Positions 19,254 to 28,927 of a stretch of 64,000 nucleotides of DNA are shown one piece after another. Numbering within the stretch: the stretch's first letter is position 1; each line of letters opens with the position of its first letter. The DNA comes from Paractinoplanes tereljensis (GTDB lineage: Bacteria > Actinomycetota > Actinomycetes > Mycobacteriales > Micromonosporaceae): positions 186,001 through 250,000 of the forward strand of contig NZ_BOMY01000053.1 in NCBI RefSeq assembly GCF_016862435.1. Reading direction: 5' to 3'. Below the pieces are notes generated by a model. That model was given only the letters and a program-made list of their open reading frames with translations. It did no database searches and had not been told where the DNA came from. Position numbers and translations under genes: made by a program.

Positions 19254-20163
19254 GCGCAGAGTCCCGACCGTCCGTGAACGCGTCGAGCCGACATTACGAG
19301 GGCTCGCCCCGACCACCGAGCAGTTGTACCGGCATCCGCTCGAACTGCTCGCCTCACGTTGGGGCGACACCCCGCTGGACCTGCTCTCCTACGACGATCT
19401 GGTCGAGTACCGCCAGTGGGCGATGACTACGGCAGTCCGCCGGCGCACCTCGGTCAACGGGGCCAGCGCAGGCGAGCACGCGGTGTCTGCGGTCCGCCGC
19501 ATGTTCGACATCGCGATCAAGAACGGCTTGATCACCAGGAACACGGCGAAGGAGTTGGAGAAGCCGCCCAGGCAGGAGAGCAAGCGGCGGCCGATCGACG
19601 AGTTGCACGTCGAGGAGATGTACCAGGTCGTCACTGATGACGAGACCGGCATCCTCCGCTTCTACCAGGAGACCGGGTGTCGGCGTGAGGGCCTGCTTAA
19701 CATGACGCCGCAGAAGGTCAAGCGGGCAACCCAGGTGGTGATCCTCGATGAGAAGGGGTCGAAGATCAGAGAGCAGCCCATCAGCAGCATGATGCTGGAC
19801 TGGCTACTGTCCGACAACTGCATCCTCTACACGTGGACTCGCCGCAAGAACGACGGCCTGTTCAACCGAATCAAGCGGGACCTGGACTGGGCCAACGAGT
19901 TAGGTGTCTCGGCACACTGGCTGCGGCATACGACCCTGTCGAAGGTCGAGCGGGTCACGAAGTCGATGGGCCTGACGGCGGCGTTTGCCGGCCACAAACT
20001 GAGCGGCATCGGGGCCACTGCCACGTACGCCGGCAGGTACAACCTCAAGGACGTGTGCTGGGCGTTCACCGTGACGTTCGGGCTGCCGCATCCGCTGGTT
20101 CCGGACGGTTTCGTGCCGATCGGCATCGACTGGAGCGAACCGGGCCAGTACGGAGGCCGGTAA
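19246..20163 (+). CDS. int: tyrosine recombinase / integrase
   Basis: 305 aa. An N-terminal SAM-like core-binding domain is followed by a catalytic domain with Arg box QETGCRREGLL (near residue 143), the HWLRHTT box near 226 and the nucleophile tyrosine in ATYAGRYN near 262. It lies ~300 bp from tRNA-Leu, the usual arrangement of tRNA-targeting integrative elements, and defines the left end of the element. Confidence 0.88.
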   Translation: MPRRRVPTVRERVEPTLRGLAPTTEQLYRHPLELLASRWGDTPLDLLSYDDLVEYRQWAMTTAVRRRTSVNGASAGEHAVSAVRRMFDIAIKNGLITRNTAKELEKPPRQESKRRPIDELHVEEMYQVVTDDETGILRFYQETGCRREGLLNMTPQKVKRATQVVILDEKGSKIREQPISSMMLDWLLSDNCILYTWTRRKNDGLFNRIKRDLDWANELGVSAHWLRHTTLSKVERVTKSMGLTAAFAGHKLSGIGATATYAGRYNLKDVCWAFTVTFGLPHPLVPDGFVPIGIDWSEPGQYGGR

Positions 20164-20324
20164 CAGGTACGACGGCAGGCAGAACCTGCCGATGACTATC
20201 GAGGTAGGCGGCTGGCCGGCACCCCTCTCCCCGGGGCGTCGGCCAGGCTGTTTCTCGGCTTGTTGTCGTACCCGCGAGCAATGATCCGGTCAGCCATCTT
20301 CCTGCCGATCTTGAGGAGCACGCG

Positions 20325-20834
20325 TTGGCTCGCACCATCATCCAGATCGACCTCCCGGACGAGGTCTTCGCGACCGTCCGTGCCGCCGCCCGCCGTCGCG
20401 ACGTAAGTCCGGAGACGCTCGCCGGTTACTGGCTCGAACAGCATGTCAACCGGGAGCAGCGTGGCGCACAGGCTGCTCCCGGGGACGATCCGGAGACCGG
20501 GTTACCAGGTCACGGAGACTATTGCTGGTGTAGCCGGTGCACCCGGCCGGTCCAGGAGCCGCCCAAGGACACTGACGAAACGGCCCGGGTGGCGCGAGAC
20601 CTCATCATGCTGGCGACGCAGATGCTTCAGCGGGCGAAGATGATGCTGGACGGGTTAGAGACCGAGGGGACGCCGAGGCCACCGAAGGTCGGGCTGACGC
20701 ACCCGGACGACCTGACCGAGGCTGCGGACCGGGTTACGGATCAGCCGCCGCAGGCAGACGCGGACGAGGCGACCGAGCGGATCGCCGGGCTCGTCAAGCC
20801 CGACGGTGAGATCGACACGACTTCGGAGACCTGA
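20325..20834 (+). CDS. ribbon-helix-helix-like small protein
   Basis: 169 aa from TTG 20325, chosen because GAGGAG lies six bases upstream. Residues 1-40 (TIIQIDLPDEVFATVRAAA then VSPETLAGYWLEQHV) have the strand-helix-helix pattern of ribbon-helix-helix DNA-binding proteins. A CWCSRC segment near residue 67 could bind metal. The rest is helical and acidic. Possibly a regulator of the element; function unproven. Confidence 0.65.
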   Translation: MARTIIQIDLPDEVFATVRAAARRRDVSPETLAGYWLEQHVNREQRGAQAAPGDDPETGLPGHGDYCWCSRCTRPVQEPPKDTDETARVARDLIMLATQMLQRAKMMLDGLETEGTPRPPKVGLTHPDDLTEAADRVTDQPPQADADEATERIAGLVKPDGEIDTTSET

Positions 20835-20858
20835 TCCATCGAACGCTTGTGCGATACG

Positions 20859-20894
20859 CCTCCTTCGTGGTTCCGTCCATGATCACGAAGGAGG
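20859..20894 (+). promoter_or_regulatory. hairpin that sequesters a ribosome-binding site
   Basis: CCTCCTTCGTG (20859-20869) pairs perfectly with CACGAAGGAGG (20884-20894) across a 14-base loop. The second arm contains the AAGGAGG ribosome site of the ATG at 20903, so a folded leader would hide it. Confidence 0.65.
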
Positions 20895-20902
20895 GCGTGA
20901 CC

Positions 20903-21232
20903 ATGGTGAGGTGGATAGGGGCTCCGGGTGGCGGATTCACGGTGCCGCCCCCGGCGAGTTTGGACGACCTGCATGGTGGGTCAGCCGTGGGTAAGCGCCA
21001 GCTCGAACAGCCTGTCGTTGACCCGGCGGCACCGTGGCGCGTCTACGACCTGGCAAGCCGGGTGGACCGACGCGACTACTGCCTCGCCGTGATCCGGCAC
21101 GCTCGACAGCCCGCGGATCTGGCCGATTACCTTTCAGCCGAAATCCTCGAACTCGCTGCGGACGATTTCATGCCGCTCCTGCCCGGACCGATCGCGGAGC
21201 GGTGGCGCGACGCTCACCCGCATCTGGGCTAA
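20903..21232 (+). CDS. small element protein behind RBS hairpin
   Basis: 109 aa from ATG 20903, with AAGGAGG eight bases upstream. The N-terminus is Gly/Pro-rich, the rest helical (RRDYCLAVIRHARQPADLAD). No family recognised. Its ribosome site lies in one arm of a perfect 11-bp inverted repeat, so translation may be regulated. Confidence 0.6.
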   Translation: MVRWIGAPGGGFTVPPPASLDDLHGGSAVGKRQLEQPVVDPAAPWRVYDLASRVDRRDYCLAVIRHARQPADLADYLSAEILELAADDFMPLLPGPIAERWRDAHPHLG

Positions 21233-21332
21233 CTGTTCATCGACACGCCTGATCTGCCAGGTTGTATTACTTTTTGTCCATACGAAGTGCTCCCATGATC
21301 GTCATGAGACTTCGGGGACCGGCGATCGGCCA

Positions 21333-21620
21333 GTGGCATGCAGGCAAGGGTCGCAGTACCAGGTCGGTAGCGGTAAGAACTGGCGGCCCAAGCCAACATT
21401 CGAGTGGCCGGCAGCCGAGTGGCTCTACCTGGCTGCCAAGGTCACGGGTGTCACAACGTCGGGCCTGACCAGGCTGATGGAGTGGGTAGTCGATGAGACC
21501 AGCACCCTGCGGCCGGAGTTCCGGGCTGTACTCGGCGCTCCGTGCGTGCCCGCAGGGCTGTGGTGCCCGAGCAGCGGTAGGTCAGGGCCAGTGTGCGTCG
21601 AACGCTCGGAGGGCGGCGGC
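21333..21620 (+). CDS. possible degenerate small gene
   Basis: From GTG 21333 the frame gives a plausible protein start (KNWRPKPTFEWPAAEW, LAAKVTGVTTSGLTRLMEWV) for about 90 codons, then runs without a stop into the opposite-strand gene, so the original 3' end seems lost. The end given is only where coding character fades. It may be a decayed fragment. Confidence 0.3.
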
Positions 21621-21914
21621 GTCCGCGGAGTCGAGGCTCGCGTGCCACCTGGCCGCGGCAGCAATGTGGCTTGCTTCGGCCTCCGGCCAGGCCCGGTCGG
21701 CCTCTCGTTCCATCTGGTCATGAATAAGGACCGCCGTACTCGCCCAGGCACCGCACGGCACGCCGGCACGCCGGGCTCCCTCGATCAGCGTCTCGACGGC
21801 GAGCGGCGTAAGGCCAAGAGTGCGGGCTGCGGCGCGGATCGCGGCGAGATCGGCCGTCGGCGCGGTCGCCGCATTACCGTCGGCCGCCGCGGCGTCGGCG
21901 ACGTGTTGATCCAT
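21582..21914 (-). CDS. element-family helical protein (paralogue of 47669-48073)
   Basis: About 110 aa from ATG 21914; a GTG at 21935 adds seven residues but its GGAGGA is too close. The core LGLTPLAVETLIEGARRAG matches VGLTPFAVETLLLAVRRAG in the reading frame at 47669-48073, so the element holds two related genes. It is helical and Ala-rich, of unknown function; the VETL helix could be DNA binding. Confidence 0.55.
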   Translation of the reverse strand: MDQHVADAAAADGNAATAPTADLAAIRAAARTLGLTPLAVETLIEGARRAGVPCGAWASTAVLIHDQMEREADRAWPEAEASHIAAAARWHASLDSADAAALRAFDAHWP

Positions 21915-22134
21915 GGAAAGGAGCCTAGATCGCACTCCTCCATGGGTCGCGTTGAATTTCCGATCTTGGGCATGGATCGGGCATCATGGTCATGGCACTC
22001 CTGACGCCGCAACGGGGGATGGAGCCGCCGAAGCCGAGCGGTACGCAACGTCCCGCCGGCGACCGACCGGGTGCGGAGTTAGCACTCGGATCACCCTGTA
22101 TGCCGAATGGGCGCAACGCCCCGGTAGAGGGTGA

Positions 22135-22216
22135 GGTGACGAGCAACGGCCCGCCTTTTGGGGCGGCCCCGTCCGCGGACCGCCCAACTTTGTTGGGGCA
22201 TACCTTGCTCGTCACC
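22135..22216. ncRNA. nested inverted repeats, possible structured RNA or protein site
   Basis: Outer arms GGTGACGAGCAA (22135-22146) and TTGCTCGTCACC (22205-22216) pair perfectly over 12 bp. Between them are a GC-rich hairpin with a TTTT loop (22148-22168), the palindrome GTCCGCGGAC (22171-22180) and the hairpin CCCAAC-TTT-GTTGGG (22183-22197), giving a cloverleaf-like fold. It sits in a gap between genes of opposite strands. It could be an RNA, a terminator pair or a recombination site. Confidence 0.4.
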
Positions 22217-22336
22217 AACGAAGTTGCCAGTGGCTTGATGTGACCCTGAGTCTGGGCACGATCATCGCTGCTATTCCGTCCCTGCAACCGAAGGGGCCTC
22301 TATATGAAGCCCAGTACCGCCCGCTAGGACGCAAGA

Positions 22337-22618
22337 GTGGGAGACGCCGGCGCGATCGCGACGGTTGCCTCCCTCACGGTCCTGACGCTCCTTGTTCTTC
22401 TCGCGTACCTCTGCGTACGGCGGATGGGGAAGGATCTGCGAGACGTCGAGATCGACTGGAAACCTTTTGCGGTCCGAATCAAGATCTCGTCCAAAGGAGG
22501 AGACCCCGACCCAGTCGAGGCTCCCGCACCGGCTCAGCCCGGCCCAATTGATGCGGCCCCGCCGCAACCGGCCGTGAGCAGCGCCGCCGACCCGCAGGTC
22601 GGGGGTGGCGCGACATGA
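22337..22618 (+). CDS. small single-pass membrane protein
   Basis: 93 aa from GTG 22337. One N-terminal membrane helix (IATVASLTVLTLLVLLAYLC, residues 7-26) is followed by a basic segment and a Pro/Ala-rich cytosolic tail. No family recognised. A strong hairpin terminator lies directly after the stop, which supports a real transcription unit. Confidence 0.55.
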   Translation: MGDAGAIATVASLTVLTLLVLLAYLCVRRMGKDLRDVEIDWKPFAVRIKISSKGGDPDPVEAPAPAQPGPIDAAPPQPAVSSAADPQVGGGAT

Positions 22619-22623
22619 CATAG

Positions 22624-22670
22624 CAGATGTAGCGGCCCGATCACCCAAGGTGGTCGGGCCGCTACATCTG
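22624..22670 (+). terminator. long hairpin terminator
   Basis: CAGATGTAGCGGCCCGA (22624-22640) pairs perfectly with TCGGGCCGCTACATCTG (22654-22670); with one wobble the stem reaches 22 bp and the loop is CAA. No U-tract follows, as is common in actinomycetes. It separates the small membrane protein gene from the restriction operon and could work in both directions. Confidence 0.75.
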
Positions 22671-23054
22671 CTTCGGGTGCTCGACTTTCCTTCGGTGCTG
22701 AACACCCCGCCCGCCGGGGCGGTCCGGAGCCCGGCGTCGGCTTCGAAGTGTTCGACAAGTCGCTCGGCAACCGCTGTTCGACGAGGGCGTTGCGGCGACG
22801 ACTTTCTTGGATGCAGACAGGCCGATCGAGCGCCTGATCCAAGGCGTCTCGTGAGTGCGTCGCACGTTGGCCGACTCAATGGACCGCGCGCCGATGACGC
22901 CGCCGTGCAGCGCGGGAACTAAACTGCCGCGCATGTGTTCGCCCGGGAAGACGCGCGCTGCGTATCCGCGCCAGCACGACCTGATCAGGGCGATCAGCAG
23001 GAACGCTGCGGCCCTCGGGTCTCTCCCCTCCGACGAGCAAGGACGTCCCGACTT

Positions 23055-24632
23055 ATGGCAGTGACCCAGCAGGAGATCGAGAGCAGGCTGTGGGACGCCG
23101 CCGACGAACTGCGCGTGGCGATGCCTGAAGCGCAGTACTCGACGGTGGTCTTTCCGTTGATGTTCTGGAAGTGGCTTTCAGACCAGGGTGAGTACCAGCA
23201 CCAGCAGTTTCTTGCCGAGAACGACGACCTTCTGGGCGGCCTCTCCGTCGAGGAAGCCCGCGAGATCGAGTACCGCGACTACCAGAGTTTCGAGATCCCG
23301 GTCATCTACCGCGGCACTGTCCAGGAGCGGCGAGCCTCGTGGTCGTCCATCCTCGCCACCATCACCCAGCCCGGGCTCGGCAAGCGCGTCCGCGCATCGC
23401 TGCAGGCCATCGAGACGGCCAACCCGGACAAGTTCTCCCGCATCTTCGGGTCCATGACCTGGACCGCCGAAGAGGTGCTCTCGGGGGAAGTGCTCGCGGC
23501 GGTCATGCAGGCGATGGACCGCGTCCCGAAGATGCACGAGGGCAACATGAGCCACGACGTGCTCGGCGGGGCCTACGAGTACCTGCTGAAGCGATTCTCG
23601 GACGGGTCCGGCACCCGCGCTGGCCAATTCTTCACCCCGCGCGAGGTCGTCGAACTGATCGTCGAGGTCCTGGACCCCAACAACTTCGAGTCGGTGTACG
23701 ACCCGGCCTGCGGGTCGGGCGGCATGCTCATCGCGTCCGCGAATCTGTTGAAGGCCCGGGGCAAGCGTGGCTACACCCTGAAACTGTATGGGCAGGAAGC
23801 CGTTGCAGACACCGCCGGTGTGGCCCGCATGAACCTGTTCATGCACAACCTCACCCAGTTCCAGGTCGAGGTCGGCGACACCCTGAAGGACCCGCGTCTC
23901 AAGAAGCCGGACGGGTCCATCGCACAGTTTGACGTGATCGTCGCCAACCCGCCTTACAGCCTAAAGTGGAAGCCTTGGACCAAGGACCCACGCGCCATCG
24001 GTGCGGTCGCACCGCAGGCGTCAGCGGACTGGGCATTCGTTCAGCACATGATCGCCTCGATGGACCCGAAGAAGGGCCGCGCCGGCGTTGTCCTACCCCA
24101 CGGCGTCCTCTTCCGCGGCGGCCAAGAAGCGATCATCCGCCAACGCGTCCTGGATGACGACCTGCTCGAAGCCGTCATCGGCCTGCCCGCCAACCTGTTC
24201 TACAACACCAGCATCCCGACGGCGATCCTGGTGTTCCGGGCGGCCGGCACCAAGGCCCCTGAGCGGCAGCATGGCGTGCTGTTCATCGACGCCTCCAAGA
24301 GGTTCGCCAAAGGCAGGAACCGCAACATTCTCACCGAGGCGGACATCGCCGACACGGTGACGGCTTACCACTCGAAGTTCGACGCCGACGGCAGGCCAGT
24401 TGACCCCGACGGTGATGGCGGCCTAGCGGTACGTCTCGCACCTACCGCGGAAATCGTTGCCAACGGGTACGACCTCAACATCGGCCGCTACATTAAGCAG
24501 GCCGCCGCCGAGCAGCAAGATCTCGGTACCCTCATCGACGCCTACAACATCGCCCGAGCCGAGCGTCAGAAGAGTGAACAGCGCATGCTTGTTGTTCTCG
24601 CCGAGGCCGGGATCGAGGGCTTCGATGAATGA
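23055..24632 (+). CDS. hsdM: type I restriction-modification methyltransferase subunit
   Basis: 525 aa from ATG 23055; a longer in-frame start gives a non-conserved extension. An N-terminal HsdM helical domain precedes the N6-adenine methyltransferase domain with SAM-binding DPACGSGG from D216 and catalytic NPPY at 298-301. It methylates adenine in the target set by HsdS, protecting host DNA and forming the core of the restriction complex. Its stop overlaps the hsdS start (ATGAATGA). Confidence 0.95.
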   Translation: MAVTQQEIESRLWDAADELRVAMPEAQYSTVVFPLMFWKWLSDQGEYQHQQFLAENDDLLGGLSVEEAREIEYRDYQSFEIPVIYRGTVQERRASWSSILATITQPGLGKRVRASLQAIETANPDKFSRIFGSMTWTAEEVLSGEVLAAVMQAMDRVPKMHEGNMSHDVLGGAYEYLLKRFSDGSGTRAGQFFTPREVVELIVEVLDPNNFESVYDPACGSGGMLIASANLLKARGKRGYTLKLYGQEAVADTAGVARMNLFMHNLTQFQVEVGDTLKDPRLKKPDGSIAQFDVIVANPPYSLKWKPWTKDPRAIGAVAPQASADWAFVQHMIASMDPKKGRAGVVLPHGVLFRGGQEAIIRQRVLDDDLLEAVIGLPANLFYNTSIPTAILVFRAAGTKAPERQHGVLFIDASKRFAKGRNRNILTEADIADTVTAYHSKFDADGRPVDPDGDGGLAVRLAPTAEIVANGYDLNIGRYIKQAAAEQQDLGTLIDAYNIARAERQKSEQRMLVVLAEAGIEGFDE

Positions 24633-25809
24633 ATGGCGGTACCTCCCCGCCGGGAAGATCGCCCGCCAGCGGCGGGAGGTAGTTCGCCTAGAGTCCGGCG
24701 TTCAATATCGCACGATGGGCGTGCGGTGGTACGGCAAGGGGGCGTACGACAGAGGCGTCGCAACGACTGAAACTGTCAAGGCAAAAGTCCTGTATAGGGC
24801 TCGCCAAGGAGATTTCACGTTCAACCGGATCGACACCCAGAAGGGCGCGTTCGATGTCGTTGCCGCCGGGCTAGATGGTGCGTTGGCGACAAATGAGTTC
24901 CCGCTCTACGAAGTAGATCCGGAGCAGATGGACGCCAACTTCCTGATCCTTCACTTCCAACAGCCGGACGTGCTGCGCCGGATCGGGGCGGTGCGTGCAG
25001 GTTCCGAGGGGCGCGCTCGATGGAAGGAAGACGACTTCGAGGCATGGACGGTTCCCGTACCGCCGCTCGATGTTCAAGCGCGCATCATTGAGGTCGTGCG
25101 AGCCGTCGATAAGCAGATCGCTGCGCTGGACGCTGAGGCGACGGCGCTGACGGCGGTTCTGCGGTGTTTTCGCGCCCACCTGATTACCGGCCTGGACACT
25201 CCGGTTGTCCGCGCTGACCAGGCTTTCGAGATCACTATGGGGCGGCAGCGTGCGCCGAAGTACGCTGCGGGGCCTTACATGACGCCGTACCTGCGCTCCG
25301 CGAACGTGGGTTACGGAGCACTCAATCTGTCCGACGTCTTGGAAATGAATTTCGATCCGACCGAACGCGAGGTCTTCGGCTTAGTGCCCGGCGATGTGCT
25401 CGTGTCCGAAGGGAGTGCAAGCCACTCCGCAGTTGGAATGTCGGCGATGTGGCGCGGAGAACTACCTGAACCGATCTGTTTCCAGAAGACTCTCATGCGG
25501 TTTCGGGCTATCCGAGGAGTCAGCATCCCGGCGTTCGTGAATCACTGGTGTCAGTGGGCCTACGAGTCGGGAACGTTCCTCGATATCGCGGGAGGAACCA
25601 ACATCAAGCACATCACTGCTATGCGAGCGGTCAGGATGCCGGTGCAACTTCCGGACGTCGCGACGCAGGAGCAGATCGCAGATCAACTTGACGCCGTGAG
25701 CGACGTCGTGGTCGCGGCCCGAGCCGAGGCTTTGCGCCTCCGCTCCCTGCGCCTGGGACTGCTCTCAGGGCTGTTGGACCGGACCATCGAGATTGAGTCC
25801 GCCGGGTAA
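24625..25809 (+). CDS. hsdS: type I restriction-modification specificity subunit
   Basis: 394 aa. Two target-recognition domains (about 1-140 and 190-345) are each followed by a helical conserved region: QARIIEVVRAVDKQIAALDA near 150 and QEQIADQLDAVSDVVVAARA near 350. The two domains should read the halves of a bipartite target. It overlaps hsdM by eight bases and is followed directly by hsdR. Confidence 0.93.
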   Translation: MNEWRYLPAGKIARQRREVVRLESGVQYRTMGVRWYGKGAYDRGVATTETVKAKVLYRARQGDFTFNRIDTQKGAFDVVAAGLDGALATNEFPLYEVDPEQMDANFLILHFQQPDVLRRIGAVRAGSEGRARWKEDDFEAWTVPVPPLDVQARIIEVVRAVDKQIAALDAEATALTAVLRCFRAHLITGLDTPVVRADQAFEITMGRQRAPKYAAGPYMTPYLRSANVGYGALNLSDVLEMNFDPTEREVFGLVPGDVLVSEGSASHSAVGMSAMWRGELPEPICFQKTLMRFRAIRGVSIPAFVNHWCQWAYESGTFLDIAGGTNIKHITAMRAVRMPVQLPDVATQEQIADQLDAVSDVVVAARAEALRLRSLRLGLLSGLLDRTIEIESAG

Positions 25810-25819
25810 GGTCTGGGCC

Positions 25820-28800
25820 GTGGCGAAGGGCATTCGGGAGCGTGAGTTTCAGAACCTGTTGATCCAGTGGTCTCTGCCGATGGGCTGGACCTTCACTGCG
25901 GGCAGGGCGCTGCCGCGGGAGACGACGCAGACGGTGCTTGTCAGCGAGTTGCGTGACGCGATCGTGCGTCTCAACCCGGGTGTGATCGACGCGTTCGACG
26001 TCGACGCGGTTGTCGGGGAGATCGTCGCCGCGGTGAACGCGGTCGAGGGCGGGCTGGTGCGCGCCAATGAGCAGGTCATGCACCTGCTGCGCGGGCTTCA
26101 GGAGTTCCGGGACGCCGACGGGGCGTGGCAGGCTCTGAAGGTCATCGACTTCGAGTGTCCGAACGACAACTCGCTGGTCGTGTCGGACGAGGTCACGATC
26201 ACCGTCCCGGGCAAGACTCCTCGCCGGTTTGACCTGGTGTACTGGGTCAACGGGCTGCCGCTGGTGGTGGTCGAGGTGAAGTCGCCGACCTCGAAGTCCG
26301 GGTGGGCGGAGGCCGCCCGGGATATCAACAACGTGTATGCCACCGAATATCCGTGGTTCTTCACCCCGAACGTCTTCGCCGTCGCGACCGACGGGCTGAA
26401 ACTGCGGTTCGGGGCTGCCGGTGCGCCCACAAACGAGTGGCAGCCGTTCCGGTCAACGGCAGACGACGAGTCCCTGTCAGGTCAGGACGACGTGCAGCGC
26501 TCAGTTGAATTGTTGCTGCGACCGGCGACGGTCCTGGACATGCTGGCGAACTTCGCGCTGTTCGACACCTCCGGTGGCGGGGCGGACAAGAAGTACCTGC
26601 CTCGCTATCCCCAGATGGAGGCCGCGCACCTGATCCACCAGCGGGTTCTGGACGAGGGGTCGAAGGGCCTGATCTGGCATCACCAGGGCTCCGGGAAGAC
26701 CCTGTTGATGGTGTTCGCCGCGTCGCTGTTGCTGGCCGACACCCGCACCGACTCGCCGACGATCATTCTGCTGTCGGATCGGACGCAGCTCGTCCGGCAG
26801 ACCTCCGGGGTGTTCACCTCCGCGATGGGGCACGCCTACTTCCATCAGCCGGCTACCAGCCAGGAGTTGCGTTCGCTGCTGGCCGACGACGTGCGTGGCG
26901 TGATCTCGACGACGGTCCACAAGTTCGCTGATGCCGGCAAGAACCTGTCGACGCGCCGGAACATCATCGTGATGGTCGACGAAGCGCACCGGACGCAGTC
27001 CGCCGTCCGTGAAGGTGGAAAGGTCATCGTCAAGGCGGACTCGCTGGCCGGTCAGATGCGCGCAGCGCTGCCGAATGCGAAGTTCTTCGGTATGACGGGT
27101 ACGCCGGTACGGAATCTCTCGACCGACACCTTCGCGCTGTTCGGCGACGAGCGCGACCCGGGCCGGGTGTTGCACCGGTATTCGGTGACCCGGTCGCTGC
27201 AGGACGAGGCAACGGTGCCAGTCATGCTTGACCCTCACCCGGTCTCGTTCGAGATGGACGATGAGGAACTGCAGGCCGAGTTCGACCAGTTCGGTGACGA
27301 CTTCGACATCGACGACCCGGACCGCGAGGCCCTGTCTCGTAAGTTCGGCCGGCTCACCTCCGTGTTCTCCAACCCCGATCGCATCGAGGCGGTGTGTCAG
27401 GACATCGTCGATCACTACCTGGCCGGTGCATACCGCAATGGTCTCAAGGCGCAGGTCGTCGCCTATAACCGCGAGTTGGCGGTGGCGTACACGGACAAGA
27501 TCAACGAGTTGCTGGCGGGGTTCGAGGCGTCACAGGTGCTCGCCGAGGTCGGCAGGCACGAGCGGATCACCGCCGAGGTGAACATCTCGGTCTCCGACGC
27601 CAAGGACGAGGACCCGGCTATGCGGCCCTACCGCCTCTCGGAGGCCGACGAGGAGGAGCAGAAGCGGCGGTTCCTTTCCCCGGACGACCCGCTGTGCTTC
27701 CTGGTGGTGACCGCGAAACTGATGACTGGTTTCGATGCCCCGAACGAGGGTGCTTTGTACCTGGACAAGCCGATGAAGGCCCACTCGTTGTTCCAGGCGA
27801 TTACCCGGCCGAACCGTACCTGGGTGTCCCCGGCCGGGTTCGTGAAGACGTGCGGGGTGGTGGTCGACTACATCGGTTTGGCCGAGGAGGTCCAGCGGGC
27901 CATCGTCGACCCCACCGCGGACGACGCCGGCGAGGGCGGCGGCGGGTTCGTCACCGATGTGACCGAGTTCGTCGCGGAGTTCCGCTCCACCTTCGCCCGC
28001 ATCGAGGACCAACTCGCGGACGTGGACGACCTCGACCTCACCGTTCACGGATACGAGTCCGTACGGGCGATCAACACGTTCCTGGACGCCAACCCCGGTG
28101 CGGCGGAGGTGTTCTCGCGGGACTATCGGCTCCTGGCCCGGCTGTACCCGCTGATCAGCACCGACAGACGGATCACCAAGTACCAGGACGGCTTCGCACT
28201 GTTCGGCTCCGTGTACACCACCTTGTTCAAGAAGTCCTCCGACGAGGAGCGCAGGGAACGGCTGAGTCTGTTGGGGCCGATGGTCCTGGAGATCATCAAC
28301 GCGCACGTGCATTCCTTCTCCGTGGTCGCTACCCAGGAGGAAGCCCTCGTTCTGGATGCTCAGGGCATCGCTGTGCTCAAGGAGTTGATGGCGCTCGTCC
28401 GCCCCAGGACCGGCAAAGGTGGCGGCGAGGACAAGACGCCGCCGTCGCCGCGGGAGATCCTTGACCAGATCAAGGCCGCTCTCGACAAGGACGTCGAGCA
28501 GGGGTCCGCGAAGTACACCGCGCTCGCGGAACGCATCCGGATGCTGCGGGACCGGATCATCCAGAATGCCCAGGATGCCCTGGAGTTCCTGGCGGAAGCG
28601 CTCCGGATCGCGAAGGCGATCGTGAACGCCGGCAAGAACCCCGATGAAGCCGTCGTCGTGCTGGACGACGACCACGTAGGCGTGCTGTCGCGGATCATCC
28701 GTGACCACGCCCCGCCGGGCCTGAGCATCACGGAGCGGAATCTGGCGGAGGAGATCGACCAGGTGGTCACCCGGACCCTGGCCCAGTCGTGGGACAACGC

Positions 28801-28927
28801 GGACGCCCGCAACCGAGGGGTTCGCCGCGCCACCGCCGCGGTCTTCCGCAAGTACCTGTTGAAGCCGGTCGGGGAGCCGTACGACTCCACCGTCGCCTAC
28901 ATCGAGGCCCACTACCTCGTTGACTGA
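25820..28927 (+). CDS. hsdR: type I restriction endonuclease subunit
   Basis: 1035 aa from GTG 25820, ten bases after hsdS. An N-terminal PD-(D/E)xK nuclease (FDLVYWVNGLPLVVVEVKSP, near 137-155) precedes an SF2 translocase with Walker A QGSGKT near 290, DEAH near 386-389 and GMTGTPV near 420. It translocates DNA and cleaves unmodified DNA in complex with HsdM and HsdS. Full length with all motifs, so the system looks intact. Confidence 0.95.
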   Translation: MAKGIREREFQNLLIQWSLPMGWTFTAGRALPRETTQTVLVSELRDAIVRLNPGVIDAFDVDAVVGEIVAAVNAVEGGLVRANEQVMHLLRGLQEFRDADGAWQALKVIDFECPNDNSLVVSDEVTITVPGKTPRRFDLVYWVNGLPLVVVEVKSPTSKSGWAEAARDINNVYATEYPWFFTPNVFAVATDGLKLRFGAAGAPTNEWQPFRSTADDESLSGQDDVQRSVELLLRPATVLDMLANFALFDTSGGGADKKYLPRYPQMEAAHLIHQRVLDEGSKGLIWHHQGSGKTLLMVFAASLLLADTRTDSPTIILLSDRTQLVRQTSGVFTSAMGHAYFHQPATSQELRSLLADDVRGVISTTVHKFADAGKNLSTRRNIIVMVDEAHRTQSAVREGGKVIVKADSLAGQMRAALPNAKFFGMTGTPVRNLSTDTFALFGDERDPGRVLHRYSVTRSLQDEATVPVMLDPHPVSFEMDDEELQAEFDQFGDDFDIDDPDREALSRKFGRLTSVFSNPDRIEAVCQDIVDHYLAGAYRNGLKAQVVAYNRELAVAYTDKINELLAGFEASQVLAEVGRHERITAEVNISVSDAKDEDPAMRPYRLSEADEEEQKRRFLSPDDPLCFLVVTAKLMTGFDAPNEGALYLDKPMKAHSLFQAITRPNRTWVSPAGFVKTCGVVVDYIGLAEEVQRAIVDPTADDAGEGGGGFVTDVTEFVAEFRSTFARIEDQLADVDDLDLTVHGYESVRAINTFLDANPGAAEVFSRDYRLLARLYPLISTDRRITKYQDGFALFGSVYTTLFKKSSDEERRERLSLLGPMVLEIINAHVHSFSVVATQEEALVLDAQGIAVLKELMALVRPRTGKGGGEDKTPPSPREILDQIKAALDKDVEQGSAKYTALAERIRMLRDRIIQNAQDALEFLAEALRIAKAIVNAGKNPDEAVVVLDDDHVGVLSRIIRDHAPPGLSITERNLAEEIDQVVTRTLAQSWDNADARNRGVRRATAAVFRKYLLKPVGEPYDSTVAYIEAHYLVD

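Noticed and set aside
21785..22048. Minus-strand open frame overlapping the 21582-21914 gene
   Set aside because: Overlaps the conserved paralogue frame and lacks protein-like composition.
27530..28912. 460-codon minus-strand open frame opposite hsdR
   Set aside because: Shadow of hsdR, whose motifs and coupling to hsdS are unambiguous.
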